DNA of 64,000 nt, taken from the NCBI GenBank assembly GCA_036480375.1, contig JAZGGI010000035.1:1-64000 (forward strand). Reading direction: 5' to 3'. The position numbers were made by a program, and so were the translations under genes. This DNA is from Candidatus Zixiibacteriota bacterium (GTDB lineage: Bacteria > Zixibacteria > MSB-5A5 > GN15 > JAAZOE01). The notes under the pieces were generated by a model. It had not been told where the DNA came from and made no database searches. It worked only from the letters and a program-made list of their open reading frames with translations. Below, one piece after another: positions 54,325 to 62,659 of this stretch (position 1 is the first letter of the stretch; the number at the start of each line of letters is the position of its first letter).

Positions 54325-54350
54325 AATCGGCCGTATTAAAACGGCCGATT
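54325..54350 (-). terminator. Terminator of the bc-complex operon
   Basis: AATCGGCCGT (54325-54334) and ACGGCCGATT (54341-54350) form a perfect 10-bp stem with a 6-base loop, 36 bases past the cytochrome gene. The T-run on the minus strand is weak. Confidence 0.6.
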
Positions 54351-54386
54351 TCAATCTTTTGAATCATGTGATGATTATAGATAAAT

Positions 54387-55622
54387 CTATTTTTCGATCT
54401 TTCTGATTTTCCTGTAGAGCATGATCGCGAGGAAAGTAATAATCAAAGTTGCGACCGCTAAACCTTGTCTCCGGAAATAGTATTCATCAATAAGTTCGGC
54501 CGACATAACCCTGACTGAATCGGCTTTGGCAATACCAAGTTTGGCTTTGGGCTCGACTGAGTCGATATTAAAGGCGTGAATATGCATTCGGGTTTGAATC
54601 AGAGACTGATCGACTTCTTTCATCAAAAATTCTTCATCGGTGGTCATCATCCCTTTAGCGATCGCTTCATCCAACGTTTGCTGAGCCTTTCCGTGAAAGC
54701 GGACCAAATTATCGATAGATACTCGCAAGCTGTCGGCCGTCATAAATCCAATCGTGCCGTCATCGGCGCTATGGCAGTCGGTACAAATGGCGGGTTCTTC
54801 GGAGCCGATCATGCTATCCGAAGGTTTGATGATGAAGTGATTTGAATGACAGATTTCACACATCGGAATATCATTTTCCCGGAAGGCCTCGGCATGAGGT
54901 GATCGATTGAAAAGTTCTGCCTCGATAGCATGACATAATCCGCAAACCGCCGCTAATGAATTAACACCGGGAGGGGCGGCGCCATGATTTCCGTGACAAT
55001 CATTGCAGGCCGGTGCGCCTAAATCATTTCTTTCGAGTAATGCCTGCCCGTGTATCGAATTGGTAAATTCGTCGAGTTGCGATGTCGAGATTCCATATTC
55101 AGCCATGTATTCGGTATCGGCGTGACATTTGCCGCATGTTTGCGGAAGATTGACCGGGTGGGTACTGGAATGCGGCATACGTCCCCCGCCTACTTCATGG
55201 ACTGAATGGCACGATACGCAGTTGGCAACTTTTTTGTCTTTCCTGCCGAATAATCTTTGTCCGTGAATCGAGGTTTTATACTTGGCTAACTGGTCAACGG
55301 GTAGAGAGGGATTATGTTCATGCATGTATGCGGCGTCCGAATGGCAGTGGGCACAAAAATCGGGAACTTTCAGGAAATCCGGAATTCCGATATAATCGCG
55401 GCTTTCGCGAACGTCGTCCATGTCATCGGCGGAAGTATTTCCACCGTGGCAATCGGCACAACCAAGGCCTTTTTGAAAATGAACATCGCGAGTTATTTTG
55501 TGCGCCGGTCCGTCATCGTCTTCCCAGTCGAGGTGGCAATTCAGACAATTATCACTGTTTCCCTGACCTAAAACGGGTATGTATAATAACGCCAACGCCA
55601 GTATGCTCAATATAGTTTTCAT
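54387..55622 (-). CDS. Membrane-anchored nine-heme cytochrome c
   Basis: A 411-residue exported cytochrome. I take the ATG at 55622, which has AAAGG nine bases upstream and starts a signal peptide (MKTILSILALALLYIPVLG). Nine CxxCH motifs are visible in order: CLNCH, CADCH, CAHCH, CVSCH, CGKCH, CNDCH, CGLCH, CEICH, CTDCH. A helical region and a C-terminal TM (VATLIITFLAIMLYRK) follow. It ends the Rieske-cytochrome b operon, starting 10 bases past cytochrome b, so it probably takes the place of cytochrome c1, carrying electrons from the bc core to periplasmic or outer acceptors. Histidines beyond the motifs could ligate hemes. Confidence 0.9.
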   Translation of the reverse strand: MKTILSILALALLYIPVLGQGNSDNCLNCHLDWEDDDGPAHKITRDVHFQKGLGCADCHGGNTSADDMDDVRESRDYIGIPDFLKVPDFCAHCHSDAAYMHEHNPSLPVDQLAKYKTSIHGQRLFGRKDKKVANCVSCHSVHEVGGGRMPHSSTHPVNLPQTCGKCHADTEYMAEYGISTSQLDEFTNSIHGQALLERNDLGAPACNDCHGNHGAAPPGVNSLAAVCGLCHAIEAELFNRSPHAEAFRENDIPMCEICHSNHFIIKPSDSMIGSEEPAICTDCHSADDGTIGFMTADSLRVSIDNLVRFHGKAQQTLDEAIAKGMMTTDEEFLMKEVDQSLIQTRMHIHAFNIDSVEPKAKLGIAKADSVRVMSAELIDEYYFRRQGLAVATLIITFLAIMLYRKIRKIEK

Positions 55623-55632
55623 AATCATGCCT

Positions 55633-56760
55633 TTATTCCACCAGGTAACCAATGATTGTCATAGCCAGCATAAACAGAACCACGACTGCCCCGAAGGCTA
55701 CGACTAACTTAGATCGTTTACTTTTTGCCGCCTTTCTGTCTAAAGCCGGTATTAATAGCCAGATCATCCCGCCCAGTCCAAACACAGCCATTCCGAAAAG
55801 TTCGCCTTCGATGAACCACACATGCGCGGGCAGCATTTTCAGGGCTTGAAACGCGAACATAAAATACCATTCGGGTCTGATAACGGCCGGGGGCGGTGCG
55901 AAGGGATCGGCTTTTTCACCCAACGGCCAATGGATAACGCCGATTCCATCCGGGAAAATAACCGCGAGGAGCGCGAGGATGTTTAACATTATCAGCCAAA
56001 CCAGAGCGTCACGATACAGAAAATTGGGGAAGAACTTGATATATTTTTTTTCTTCAGGTTTTTTGTCGGCCCATTCAAGAGGCTCGCTCATGCCCTGACG
56101 CTGGATAAAGATCAAATGTAAAGATAATAATCCAACGAATAGGGCCGGCAAGATCGCGACGTGCAATCCGAAGAATCGCCCAATCGTAGCCCCGGTAACC
56201 TCCTCACCGCCGCGCATGATAATCATCAGTTGCTTTCCAATAATCGGAACCGCGCCAGCCATCCCGGTACCAACTCGAGTCGCGAAGAAAGACAACTCAT
56301 TCCAGGGAAGAAGATATCCTGAAAACCCGAATGCCAATGATAACCCCAGGATGCCGATACCGGTGTACCAGGTTAATTCTCTCGGCTTGCGATAAGCGTG
56401 GGTGAAAAATACGGTAAACATGTGGAGGAAGGCAAAAAGGACCATCAAATTTGCCGACCATGAGTGAAGCGATCGAATCAACCATCCGAAGGAAACTTCG
56501 GTGACAATAAATTTTACCGATTCATAGGCCGATTCAGCCCCCGGGCGATAATACATCAACAGCAAAATTCCGGTGCAAACCTGAACCAGGAATAGAAACA
56601 GGGTAACGCCGCCCAGATAATAAAAAGAAGAATGATTATGCCGGGGGACGATTTTACTGCTCATGTAATCGATCAGGGCTTTAATTTTCAGGCGACTGTC
56701 AATCCAATTAAATGATAGCTCTTTCAAGTTCGAAACTCTGCGATTATTATCATTCGGCAT
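55633..56760 (-). CDS. Cytochrome b of a bc-type complex, b6-like with fused subunit IV
   Basis: A 375-residue membrane protein. Helix B has H-x13-H (RSLHSWSANLMVLFAFLHMF) and helix D has H-x14-H (GLHVAILPALFVGLLSLHLI), a spacing typical of b6 rather than mitochondrial b. The quinol-site PEWY (RPEWYFMFAFQAL) lies in the C-terminal part that corresponds to subunit IV, here in one chain with a single extra TM at the end. It shares its first base with the Rieske stop and is followed by the multiheme cytochrome. It oxidises menaquinol and moves protons. Confidence 0.92.
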   Translation of the reverse strand: MPNDNNRRVSNLKELSFNWIDSRLKIKALIDYMSSKIVPRHNHSSFYYLGGVTLFLFLVQVCTGILLLMYYRPGAESAYESVKFIVTEVSFGWLIRSLHSWSANLMVLFAFLHMFTVFFTHAYRKPRELTWYTGIGILGLSLAFGFSGYLLPWNELSFFATRVGTGMAGAVPIIGKQLMIIMRGGEEVTGATIGRFFGLHVAILPALFVGLLSLHLIFIQRQGMSEPLEWADKKPEEKKYIKFFPNFLYRDALVWLIMLNILALLAVIFPDGIGVIHWPLGEKADPFAPPPAVIRPEWYFMFAFQALKMLPAHVWFIEGELFGMAVFGLGGMIWLLIPALDRKAAKSKRSKLVVAFGAVVVLFMLAMTIIGYLVE

Positions 56761-57212
56761 TATGACGTCTCCCTGGCAACAAAGATTTCATCGCCGACTT
56801 CATTGACAATGTATTGTTCCAACGGTTTCGGGGGAGGGCCTGATATATTATTGCCGTTCAGATCGTATCGACCGTTATGGCAGGAACACCAGATTATTCC
56901 CAGATCGGGGCGATGCTGAACGGTGCAGTCGAGATGAGTACAGGCCGCGGCCAGAGCTTTTAGTTCGCCTTCGGGAGTTGCGACGATTATACCGAGAGAA
57001 CGGCCAAATTTGAAGGTTTTGGATTTTTTGGCTTCGGCTTCAATTTCAGCACGCCCGAATGGTAATTTGACTTGCGATACGTTGGCTTCGCCTGATTCGG
57101 GCGGAATAATGAATTTTACAACGGGGAAGAAAACCGATGCAAGAAAAGCGACTATTCCGCCCCCCGTTATCCATTTTATAAAGCCACGTCTGGAAACGTT
57201 TTTTTCCTGCAA
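56760..57212 (-). CDS. Rieske iron-sulfur protein of the bc-type complex
   Basis: A 150-residue protein. It starts with TTG, with AAAGGGT five bases before it; no ATG is suitable. SRRGFIKWITGGGIVAFLA is a Tat-type signal anchor. The cluster is ligated by Cys91 and His93 (CTHLDC) and Cys109 and His112 (CSCHNG), with Cys96 and Cys111 forming the usual disulfide. It is first in the operon, from a good promoter, and passes electrons from menaquinol at cytochrome b to the nine-heme cytochrome. Confidence 0.93.
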   Translation of the reverse strand: MQEKNVSRRGFIKWITGGGIVAFLASVFFPVVKFIIPPESGEANVSQVKLPFGRAEIEAEAKKSKTFKFGRSLGIIVATPEGELKALAAACTHLDCTVQHRPDLGIIWCSCHNGRYDLNGNNISGPPPKPLEQYIVNEVGDEIFVARETS

Positions 57213-57253
57213 TATTTACCCTTTCGATCAAAATTCCCGGATTTAAAAGCGCA

Positions 57254-57282
57254 CTTATACCCTGAGCAATATCTCAAGTCAA
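57254..57282 (-). promoter_or_regulatory. Promoter of the Rieske-cytochrome operon
   Basis: On the minus strand TTGACT (complement of 57277-57282), a 17-base spacer and TATAAG (complement of 57254-57259) lie about 42 bases before the Rieske start. Both hexamers match 5/6. Confidence 0.65.
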
Positions 57283-57506
57283 TAAAATTAAAACAACCCC
57301 TAATGTTGTAGATATCTCAGACAGGAATGTAATAATAATGTGTCACATCGGCAATAGAAAAATTGAGTTAGATAATCCATGATAGTCCATGATGCAGATT
57401 TTTATTGATAATATCACGATTGCTTACGTCAATATAATTGTAAAATCACGGTTTCAACAATTTTCGGCTTATTTATTGAATGCCGAAATGAATATAGGAG
57501 TGGCAA

Positions 57507-58097
57507 ATGTTGCGAGATATCCCGGAAGCTGTAAAAAAAAGAATGAATTATCTTGAAGAGATGGATGCCCGCGATAGAACCGACGGCACCGACCGAATGG
57601 ATCGCCTGCGTCAGATTCCTCCCGAATCGGGAAAATTTATTGCTTTGATGGCCGCTTCCGCTCCGGCCGGGGATATTCTTGAAATCGGAACCAGCGCCGG
57701 GTATTCCACTCTCTGGTTATCTCTCGCTGCGCGAGAAAGGAATTGTAAAATATATACATTTGAACTACTCGAGAAAAAAGTAAAGCTGGCTCGGCAAACT
57801 TTTGCCGAAGCGGCGGTGGAAGATGTGGTTTCGCTAATTGCCGATGATGCCTTAAATCATATTGATAAATATTCGGGAGTGGCTTTTTGTTTTCTTGACG
57901 CTGAGAAGGAAATTTACGCCGCGTGCTATAAAGAAGTTATTCCCGTACTCGCATCCGGCGGGATATTGATCGCCGATAATGTTATCAGTCATAAGGCAGA
58001 TTTGCAGCCGTGGATTGATGAGGTGTTAGCAGACCCAAAAGTTGACGCGCTTGTTATTCCTATTGGCAAGGGATTATTGCTTTGTCGTAAACGATAG
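57507..58097 (+). CDS. SAM-dependent O-methyltransferase
   Basis: A 196-residue class I methyltransferase of the O-methyltransferase family 3 (caffeoyl-CoA type): [33 protein letters not shown] holds the SAM-binding glycine loop, [13 protein letters not shown] the acidic residue after strand 2, and [18 protein letters not shown] the later strands. A ribosome site (AGGAG) precedes the ATG. The substrate is unknown; bacterial members often act on catechols or small phenolics. It stands alone on the plus strand, divergent from the bc operon. Confidence 0.85.
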   Translation: MLRDIPEAVKKRMNYLEEMDARDRTDGTDRMDRLRQIPPESGKFIALMAASAPAGDILEIGTSAGYSTLWLSLAARERNCKIYTFELLEKKVKLARQTFAEAAVEDVVSLIADDALNHIDKYSGVAFCFLDAEKEIYAACYKEVIPVLASGGILIADNVISHKADLQPWIDEVLADPKVDALVIPIGKGLLLCRKR

Positions 58098-58247
58098 ATA
58101 TTTTTGGAACATTCTTTTAGGTTGCCAGTATAAATCCATTAAACAAAGTAGCACTAATATTCGTCATTATATTAGCTACGTTCAAAATAAGGAGGGGACA
58201 TGCGACAAGAAAGAATCATTGAAAACAATTATTTGAAGGGGGATATC

Positions 58248-61085
58248 ATGAGGTGGGGAATTTACGTCCTGTCAGTATTAATTCTTTTAAGTACAATTCA
58301 TACCAATATTTCAGCTCGATCAGAATTTCAACAGGTACCGAAAACGGGTGAATTGAAAATCCTTGAATCAAAATCATATTCAAGCGGAACGGATGATTTA
58401 AGGTTTTACATCGTTCATAATGCCGGACTGGTAAATTTGCCTTTTGGAAGTGACGGTATATTTGGTTATTCCCTTAATATTTTCGACCCTGAAACTGGAG
58501 AAGATAGCAAGCCATGTGAGTATCCTAAATCAAGCGGACTGTATCATATTTTCAGTGGGGTACTTTGGGTTGGAGGTTTGGTCGGAGAAGATACATTAGT
58601 ATCGATGGGAACCGATGGTTGGGCTATAGGCGCCCATGAATTTGGACCGGATAATCCCGTCGGTGGCGCTTATCGTTCGGGGAATTTTGCCGATGATGAA
58701 TTCGTTACAACTTTTTCGGATGCTATTTTGGATTCGGAAAATCCTTTGAATATCGAGGTTGTCCGAACCAGTTACAGTTGGGCGGATACGCTGTATGATG
58801 ATTTTATTATTCTGAAATATGAAATTCGCAATATTGGTTCGCAGGAAATATATGATGGATGGAGTGGATTTTATTTCGATGGTGATATATATCATGAGTC
58901 AAATATATATATGGGTTATGCAGACGATATAACCGGGGCCTTGAATATAGATCTTTATGATGGTGATCCTTCAAGTTCAACAATTATACCATACATAATA
59001 GATAATGATGGAGATCCTACAGCTAATAGCTGGGATACCGCATCAATACGAAGCGCTATTTCAATGAGGGTTCTGGATTCTGATGTCGAGAATCTGGAAG
59101 TAAATTATAATTGGTGGATATCAAATAGTAGTCCTTATTTGGATTATGGCCCTAGACAATTAGAGGTTCCTTTTCGGCTTTTTGATAGCGATAATGTCGG
59201 TACTCCAGTCACGGATGGCGATCGATACTATATTTTATCGCATCCTGAGGTTGATTTTAACCAAGTGCAAAGCGCCAATTTGACTGAGTATAACGGCTGG
59301 CTTATGCCTACACGAATAGAGCAGGCTCGTGATTTTGCGGATGGATATGATACTCGATTTCTCTATTCTTTTGGTCCGTTTGATTTGCTTCCCGGCGAAT
59401 CAACGACGTTTTGGCTTGCTCTGGCTGCCGCGGGTGGGATTCATTCCGATCCTGATGGATTTGTAAATACTTTTGATCCCTATAATCCCGAGGCATTTGT
59501 TGCTCAACTTGATTTTTCCGATTTGATAAAGCATCATCAGCGGGCCGATTCGGTCTATAATTCGGGATTATTATTGCCTCATCCCGGACCTCCGGTTGGA
59601 TTAGAGCTTGTCACCTATAGTCAGGGAGAAGTTTCTATTGCCTGGAGCGCAAGCGAACGGTCAGATATCGCCGGCTATAATGTCCATTACACAGATTCCC
59701 TGATAGACGATCAATGGCACAAGGTAAATGACGATTTGATCTTACCTTCAAATTATTCTTTCACTGTGCCCGATCCCAATCACTATTACGTTTTATCAGT
59801 TACGCTGGTTGACAACCTGGATCGAGAATCTGAAAAATCTATTTCAGTGAGTACCGGCCCTACCACTGTTACCGGATTTAACGCTGAGTCGGAGGGGGCT
59901 ACAGTACTTTTATCGTGGGACAATCATCCGGACCCAAATGTTGAGAAATATTTGATATACAGACAGGTTACAGAATTTGGGGAGCCGGCGGATAACTTCA
60001 TTGTTTTTGATTCAACCACGTCGAATTTCTATAATGATTTTGATGTGACCTCCGGAATGGCTTATCATTGTAAAGTAACTGCCAAAGATATTTCAGGATT
60101 GGAATCTGTTCCAACGGATTTAATTACTGTTTATCCTTCGTCAAAACACAAGGATTTACTCCTTTTTAATATGAACTATGATAACGGTTTTAATATAGTT
60201 TATAAATTGGAATATGTTGATGAGATTTATGATTCTTTAGCCGTAGGTTTTGATATAGAGAGAGTTGACTATCAGGACAGTCTTTTGACTTTTAAGACTA
60301 TGGCAGATTATTCGACAATAATATTTCTTGGTGGATCTCGATATTCTAGTTTAAATGAATTTGTAGATCATTTAAGAACTGGTTTGGAAGCATACCTCTC
60401 TTCTGGCGGTAATGCTATCCTAAGTTTATTGACTTTGGCCGATGGTGTAAAAACCAATTTCCCTTATTATGGATTCGAACCGGAATATTTGGGTATTGAT
60501 AGCTGCGTCACAAATCTTAATGTGATGGCTGTCGATGGTGCTTTACCAGGGGATTTACTTCAGTGCAAATCAATGATTCCTACGCACTACCCGGATTTGA
60601 TACCCGATCAGAATAAACTGGACGACGCCTTATTCCCAATTGATGGATATATACCGATGAGCGGTTTTGTTTATGCTAATGATAAGGCGACCGGATTATA
60701 CAAATATCAATCTTCTGTTCCAGATACGATTAACCACAATCAGTTAAATGGGTATCGCGTCATGAATGATACCTATAAATTGATCGTTTTTAATTTTCCG
60801 CTATTTGTTATGGAAATTGGAAATGGGTTTTTGTCTTTGAAGGCAGCGCTTGAAGATATTAACGGTGTTTTAAGTTATAATTGCGGGGATGCCAATAACG
60901 ATGGGGATTTCAACATTGGTGATGCTGTGAAAATAATTAATCACGTTTTCAGGGGCGGTTCTGCGCCTGATCCAATATTGGCTGGAGACGCTAATTGTGA
61001 CGAAGATTGTAATGTCGGCGACGCAGTGTATATAATTAATACCATATTCAAATTCGGGCCGGACCCATGCGCGGCATGTCCGTAA
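58248..61085 (+). CDS. Exported protein with FN3-like domains and C-terminal dockerin
   Basis: A 945-residue exported protein. The start at 58248 has GGGGG before it and a signal peptide (MRWGIYVLSVLILLSTIHTN). The first half is a beta-rich region beginning DLRFYIVHNAGLVNLPFGSDG and including FYFDGDIYHES, seen in many FCB exported proteins but without known function. Two FN3-like domains lie near 465-640 (VSIAWSASERSDIAGYNVHY, VLLSWDNHPDPNVEKYLIYR). A flavodoxin-like stretch may lie at 650-850. The last 64 residues are a dockerin-like pair (CGDANNDGDFNIGDAVKIINHVFRGG, NCDEDCNVGDAVYIIN). It is the second dockerin protein in the window. Confidence 0.8.
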   Translation: MRWGIYVLSVLILLSTIHTNISARSEFQQVPKTGELKILESKSYSSGTDDLRFYIVHNAGLVNLPFGSDGIFGYSLNIFDPETGEDSKPCEYPKSSGLYHIFSGVLWVGGLVGEDTLVSMGTDGWAIGAHEFGPDNPVGGAYRSGNFADDEFVTTFSDAILDSENPLNIEVVRTSYSWADTLYDDFIILKYEIRNIGSQEIYDGWSGFYFDGDIYHESNIYMGYADDITGALNIDLYDGDPSSSTIIPYIIDNDGDPTANSWDTASIRSAISMRVLDSDVENLEVNYNWWISNSSPYLDYGPRQLEVPFRLFDSDNVGTPVTDGDRYYILSHPEVDFNQVQSANLTEYNGWLMPTRIEQARDFADGYDTRFLYSFGPFDLLPGESTTFWLALAAAGGIHSDPDGFVNTFDPYNPEAFVAQLDFSDLIKHHQRADSVYNSGLLLPHPGPPVGLELVTYSQGEVSIAWSASERSDIAGYNVHYTDSLIDDQWHKVNDDLILPSNYSFTVPDPNHYYVLSVTLVDNLDRESEKSISVSTGPTTVTGFNAESEGATVLLSWDNHPDPNVEKYLIYRQVTEFGEPADNFIVFDSTTSNFYNDFDVTSGMAYHCKVTAKDISGLESVPTDLITVYPSSKHKDLLLFNMNYDNGFNIVYKLEYVDEIYDSLAVGFDIERVDYQDSLLTFKTMADYSTIIFLGGSRYSSLNEFVDHLRTGLEAYLSSGGNAILSLLTLADGVKTNFPYYGFEPEYLGIDSCVTNLNVMAVDGALPGDLLQCKSMIPTHYPDLIPDQNKLDDALFPIDGYIPMSGFVYANDKATGLYKYQSSVPDTINHNQLNGYRVMNDTYKLIVFNFPLFVMEIGNGFLSLKAALEDINGVLSYNCGDANNDGDFNIGDAVKIINHVFRGGSAPDPILAGDANCDEDCNVGDAVYIINTIFKFGPDPCAACP

Positions 61086-61181
61086 TTATTGAATCGGTTG
61101 CTCGTACTTTAATGTATGCCGAGAGATGGAGCAGTAAAATTAATAGCATAAAATCAAAGCTGTGGTACTATGCTTATTGTT

Positions 61182-61478
61182 CTACAGTTCTTCGGTTAGT
61201 TCGATGAATCTTTTGTATTCTATCGCGGTCCAGCTTTGAGCCTGGTAAGCGCCGTTGGCGAGACTAATCATTGAGACTTTGGCGGCGACGTCGGGATTGG
61301 GCGCTTCATAAATACTCAAAAAATCAAAACTCCCCAATAGAGCGTAATGAGCGATAAAATTGACTTCAGGACAGGATTCTTTGACCTGCTTCATCCAGAT
61401 ATGGCCTAATTTAGCCCGCTCTTTTATCTTTTTTCCCGATTCGGCCGAAAGCTTGGTCATTAGTATAAAGGTTTGCAT
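61182..61478 (-). CDS. GYD-domain protein
   Basis: A 98-residue protein of the GYD family: TFILMTKLSAESGKKIKER at the start, VNFIAHYALLGSFDFLSIYEAPNPDVAAKVSMI in the middle (the family's GxYDxv position reads GSFDF) and a short C-terminal strand. Such ferredoxin-like dimers have no established activity. A GAGG-containing ribosome site precedes it. It is convergent with the dockerin gene and has no operon partner. Confidence 0.8.
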   Translation of the reverse strand: MQTFILMTKLSAESGKKIKERAKLGHIWMKQVKESCPEVNFIAHYALLGSFDFLSIYEAPNPDVAAKVSMISLANGAYQAQSWTAIEYKRFIELTEEL

Positions 61479-61813
61479 AAGATAACCTCATTTCTTCTTT
61501 TTTTTACCTTAATTATTATACGAATGAATCGGTTCAGGCGAAAACAAAATTCCTCTTCCTAACTTAACGTGATATTAATAGGGAACAATCGCATTGAAAA
61601 TCGGTTAATAATAACACAGGTAGAAATAGTCCACAATACGTATGTATTGTGCAAGTTAAAAATCGTAATGTGATAACGCGGGGATGTTGAAATTGCGGGT
61701 TAATTAGGTTTTACACCTGAAGAAAGATTTCAACCGAATTGTTGAAAATTTAATTCATTTTTGTCAAGGCCGGACTTCGCCATGTATCGTGGCTGGCTTT
61801 TACAGAGGGTGTG
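61479..61813. other. Divergent intergenic region
   Basis: About 335 bases between the GYD gene (minus) and the HAD gene (plus), AT-rich, with no gene seen. It holds a palindrome at 61632-61651 (listed separately) and must contain the promoters of both genes; none stands out. Confidence 0.5.
61632..61651. promoter_or_regulatory. Palindrome, possible operator
   Basis: CACAATAC (61632-61639) and GTATTGTG (61644-61651) form a perfect inverted repeat with a 4-base spacer in an AT-rich intergenic region between divergent genes. The size fits a dimeric regulator site; the absence of a T-run speaks against a terminator. Confidence 0.45.
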
Positions 61814-62557
61814 ATGCGATACGCACAGGTTAAGGGAATTTGTTTCGATCTCGGTTATACCTTGATCGATTACAAAACTCACAATTGGCAACAGATTGAT
61901 CTTGAGGGCAATAAACGGGGATATGATGATCTGAAGGAATCCGGTTTTGATTTGCCCGATTTCGAGGAATTTCATGTTCGCCTTGAAGATTTGAAAAAAA
62001 ATACTCGACCAACTGATAAATGGAAAATGGAAGAATGGAAAGCTACCGACGCTCCCAATAAATTATTTGCCGAATTGGGTATAGATAAGCCGTCTGAAAT
62101 CAGCAAGAGATTTATCGAGAGTACATACTCAGTGTCCAGACATTATATGAAATTAATTGATGGAGTTATCGAGACTCTCACTTTATTCAAGCAACATGGA
62201 TATAAATTGGGTCTGATTTCCAACACTCTATTTTCGCCGGAACTTATGAATGGCGATTTGGAAATGCTGGGCCTGGATGGACTTTTTGATGCGAAGATTT
62301 ATTCTTCTGAGGTCGGATTCCGCAAACCGCATCCGCGAATATTTTTTTATGCCGCCGGTAAAATGGGGTTGGCGCCGGATGAAATGATATATGTCGGCGA
62401 TCGTTATCGCGTCGATATGCTGGGGGCGCGTTATTCCGGAATGCATCCGATTTTATTTTATCGGGAGGATTTGGAATATCCCGGGTATATGCCTCGAAGC
62501 ATTCCAATTATAGACGGTATGCCGGGACTAAATGAAGTTTTGGGAATAAACCGATGA
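61814..62557 (+). CDS. HAD-superfamily hydrolase
   Basis: A 247-residue HAD protein. Motif I is FDLGYTLID, with the nucleophile Asp but Gly where most phosphatases have the second Asp; motif II is LISNTL; motif III Lys is in FRKPHPRIFFYAAGKMG; motif IV is YVGDRYRVD. A helical cap lies between about 25 and 110. Members with DxG at motif I include active phosphatases such as YihX, so activity is likely. The substrate cannot be told. The ATG at 61814 is preceded by AGAGG; a GTG one codon earlier is possible. Confidence 0.85.
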   Translation: MRYAQVKGICFDLGYTLIDYKTHNWQQIDLEGNKRGYDDLKESGFDLPDFEEFHVRLEDLKKNTRPTDKWKMEEWKATDAPNKLFAELGIDKPSEISKRFIESTYSVSRHYMKLIDGVIETLTLFKQHGYKLGLISNTLFSPELMNGDLEMLGLDGLFDAKIYSSEVGFRKPHPRIFFYAAGKMGLAPDEMIYVGDRYRVDMLGARYSGMHPILFYREDLEYPGYMPRSIPIIDGMPGLNEVLGINR

Positions 62558-62659
62558 GAATAAACATGTCGGATCAAATGATTTGGACTGAACAAAAAAT
62601 TAAATGGATTTAATCAAACAGATGTTGGCAGGCATCTTAAAAAAACCTGGAGGTTTTTT

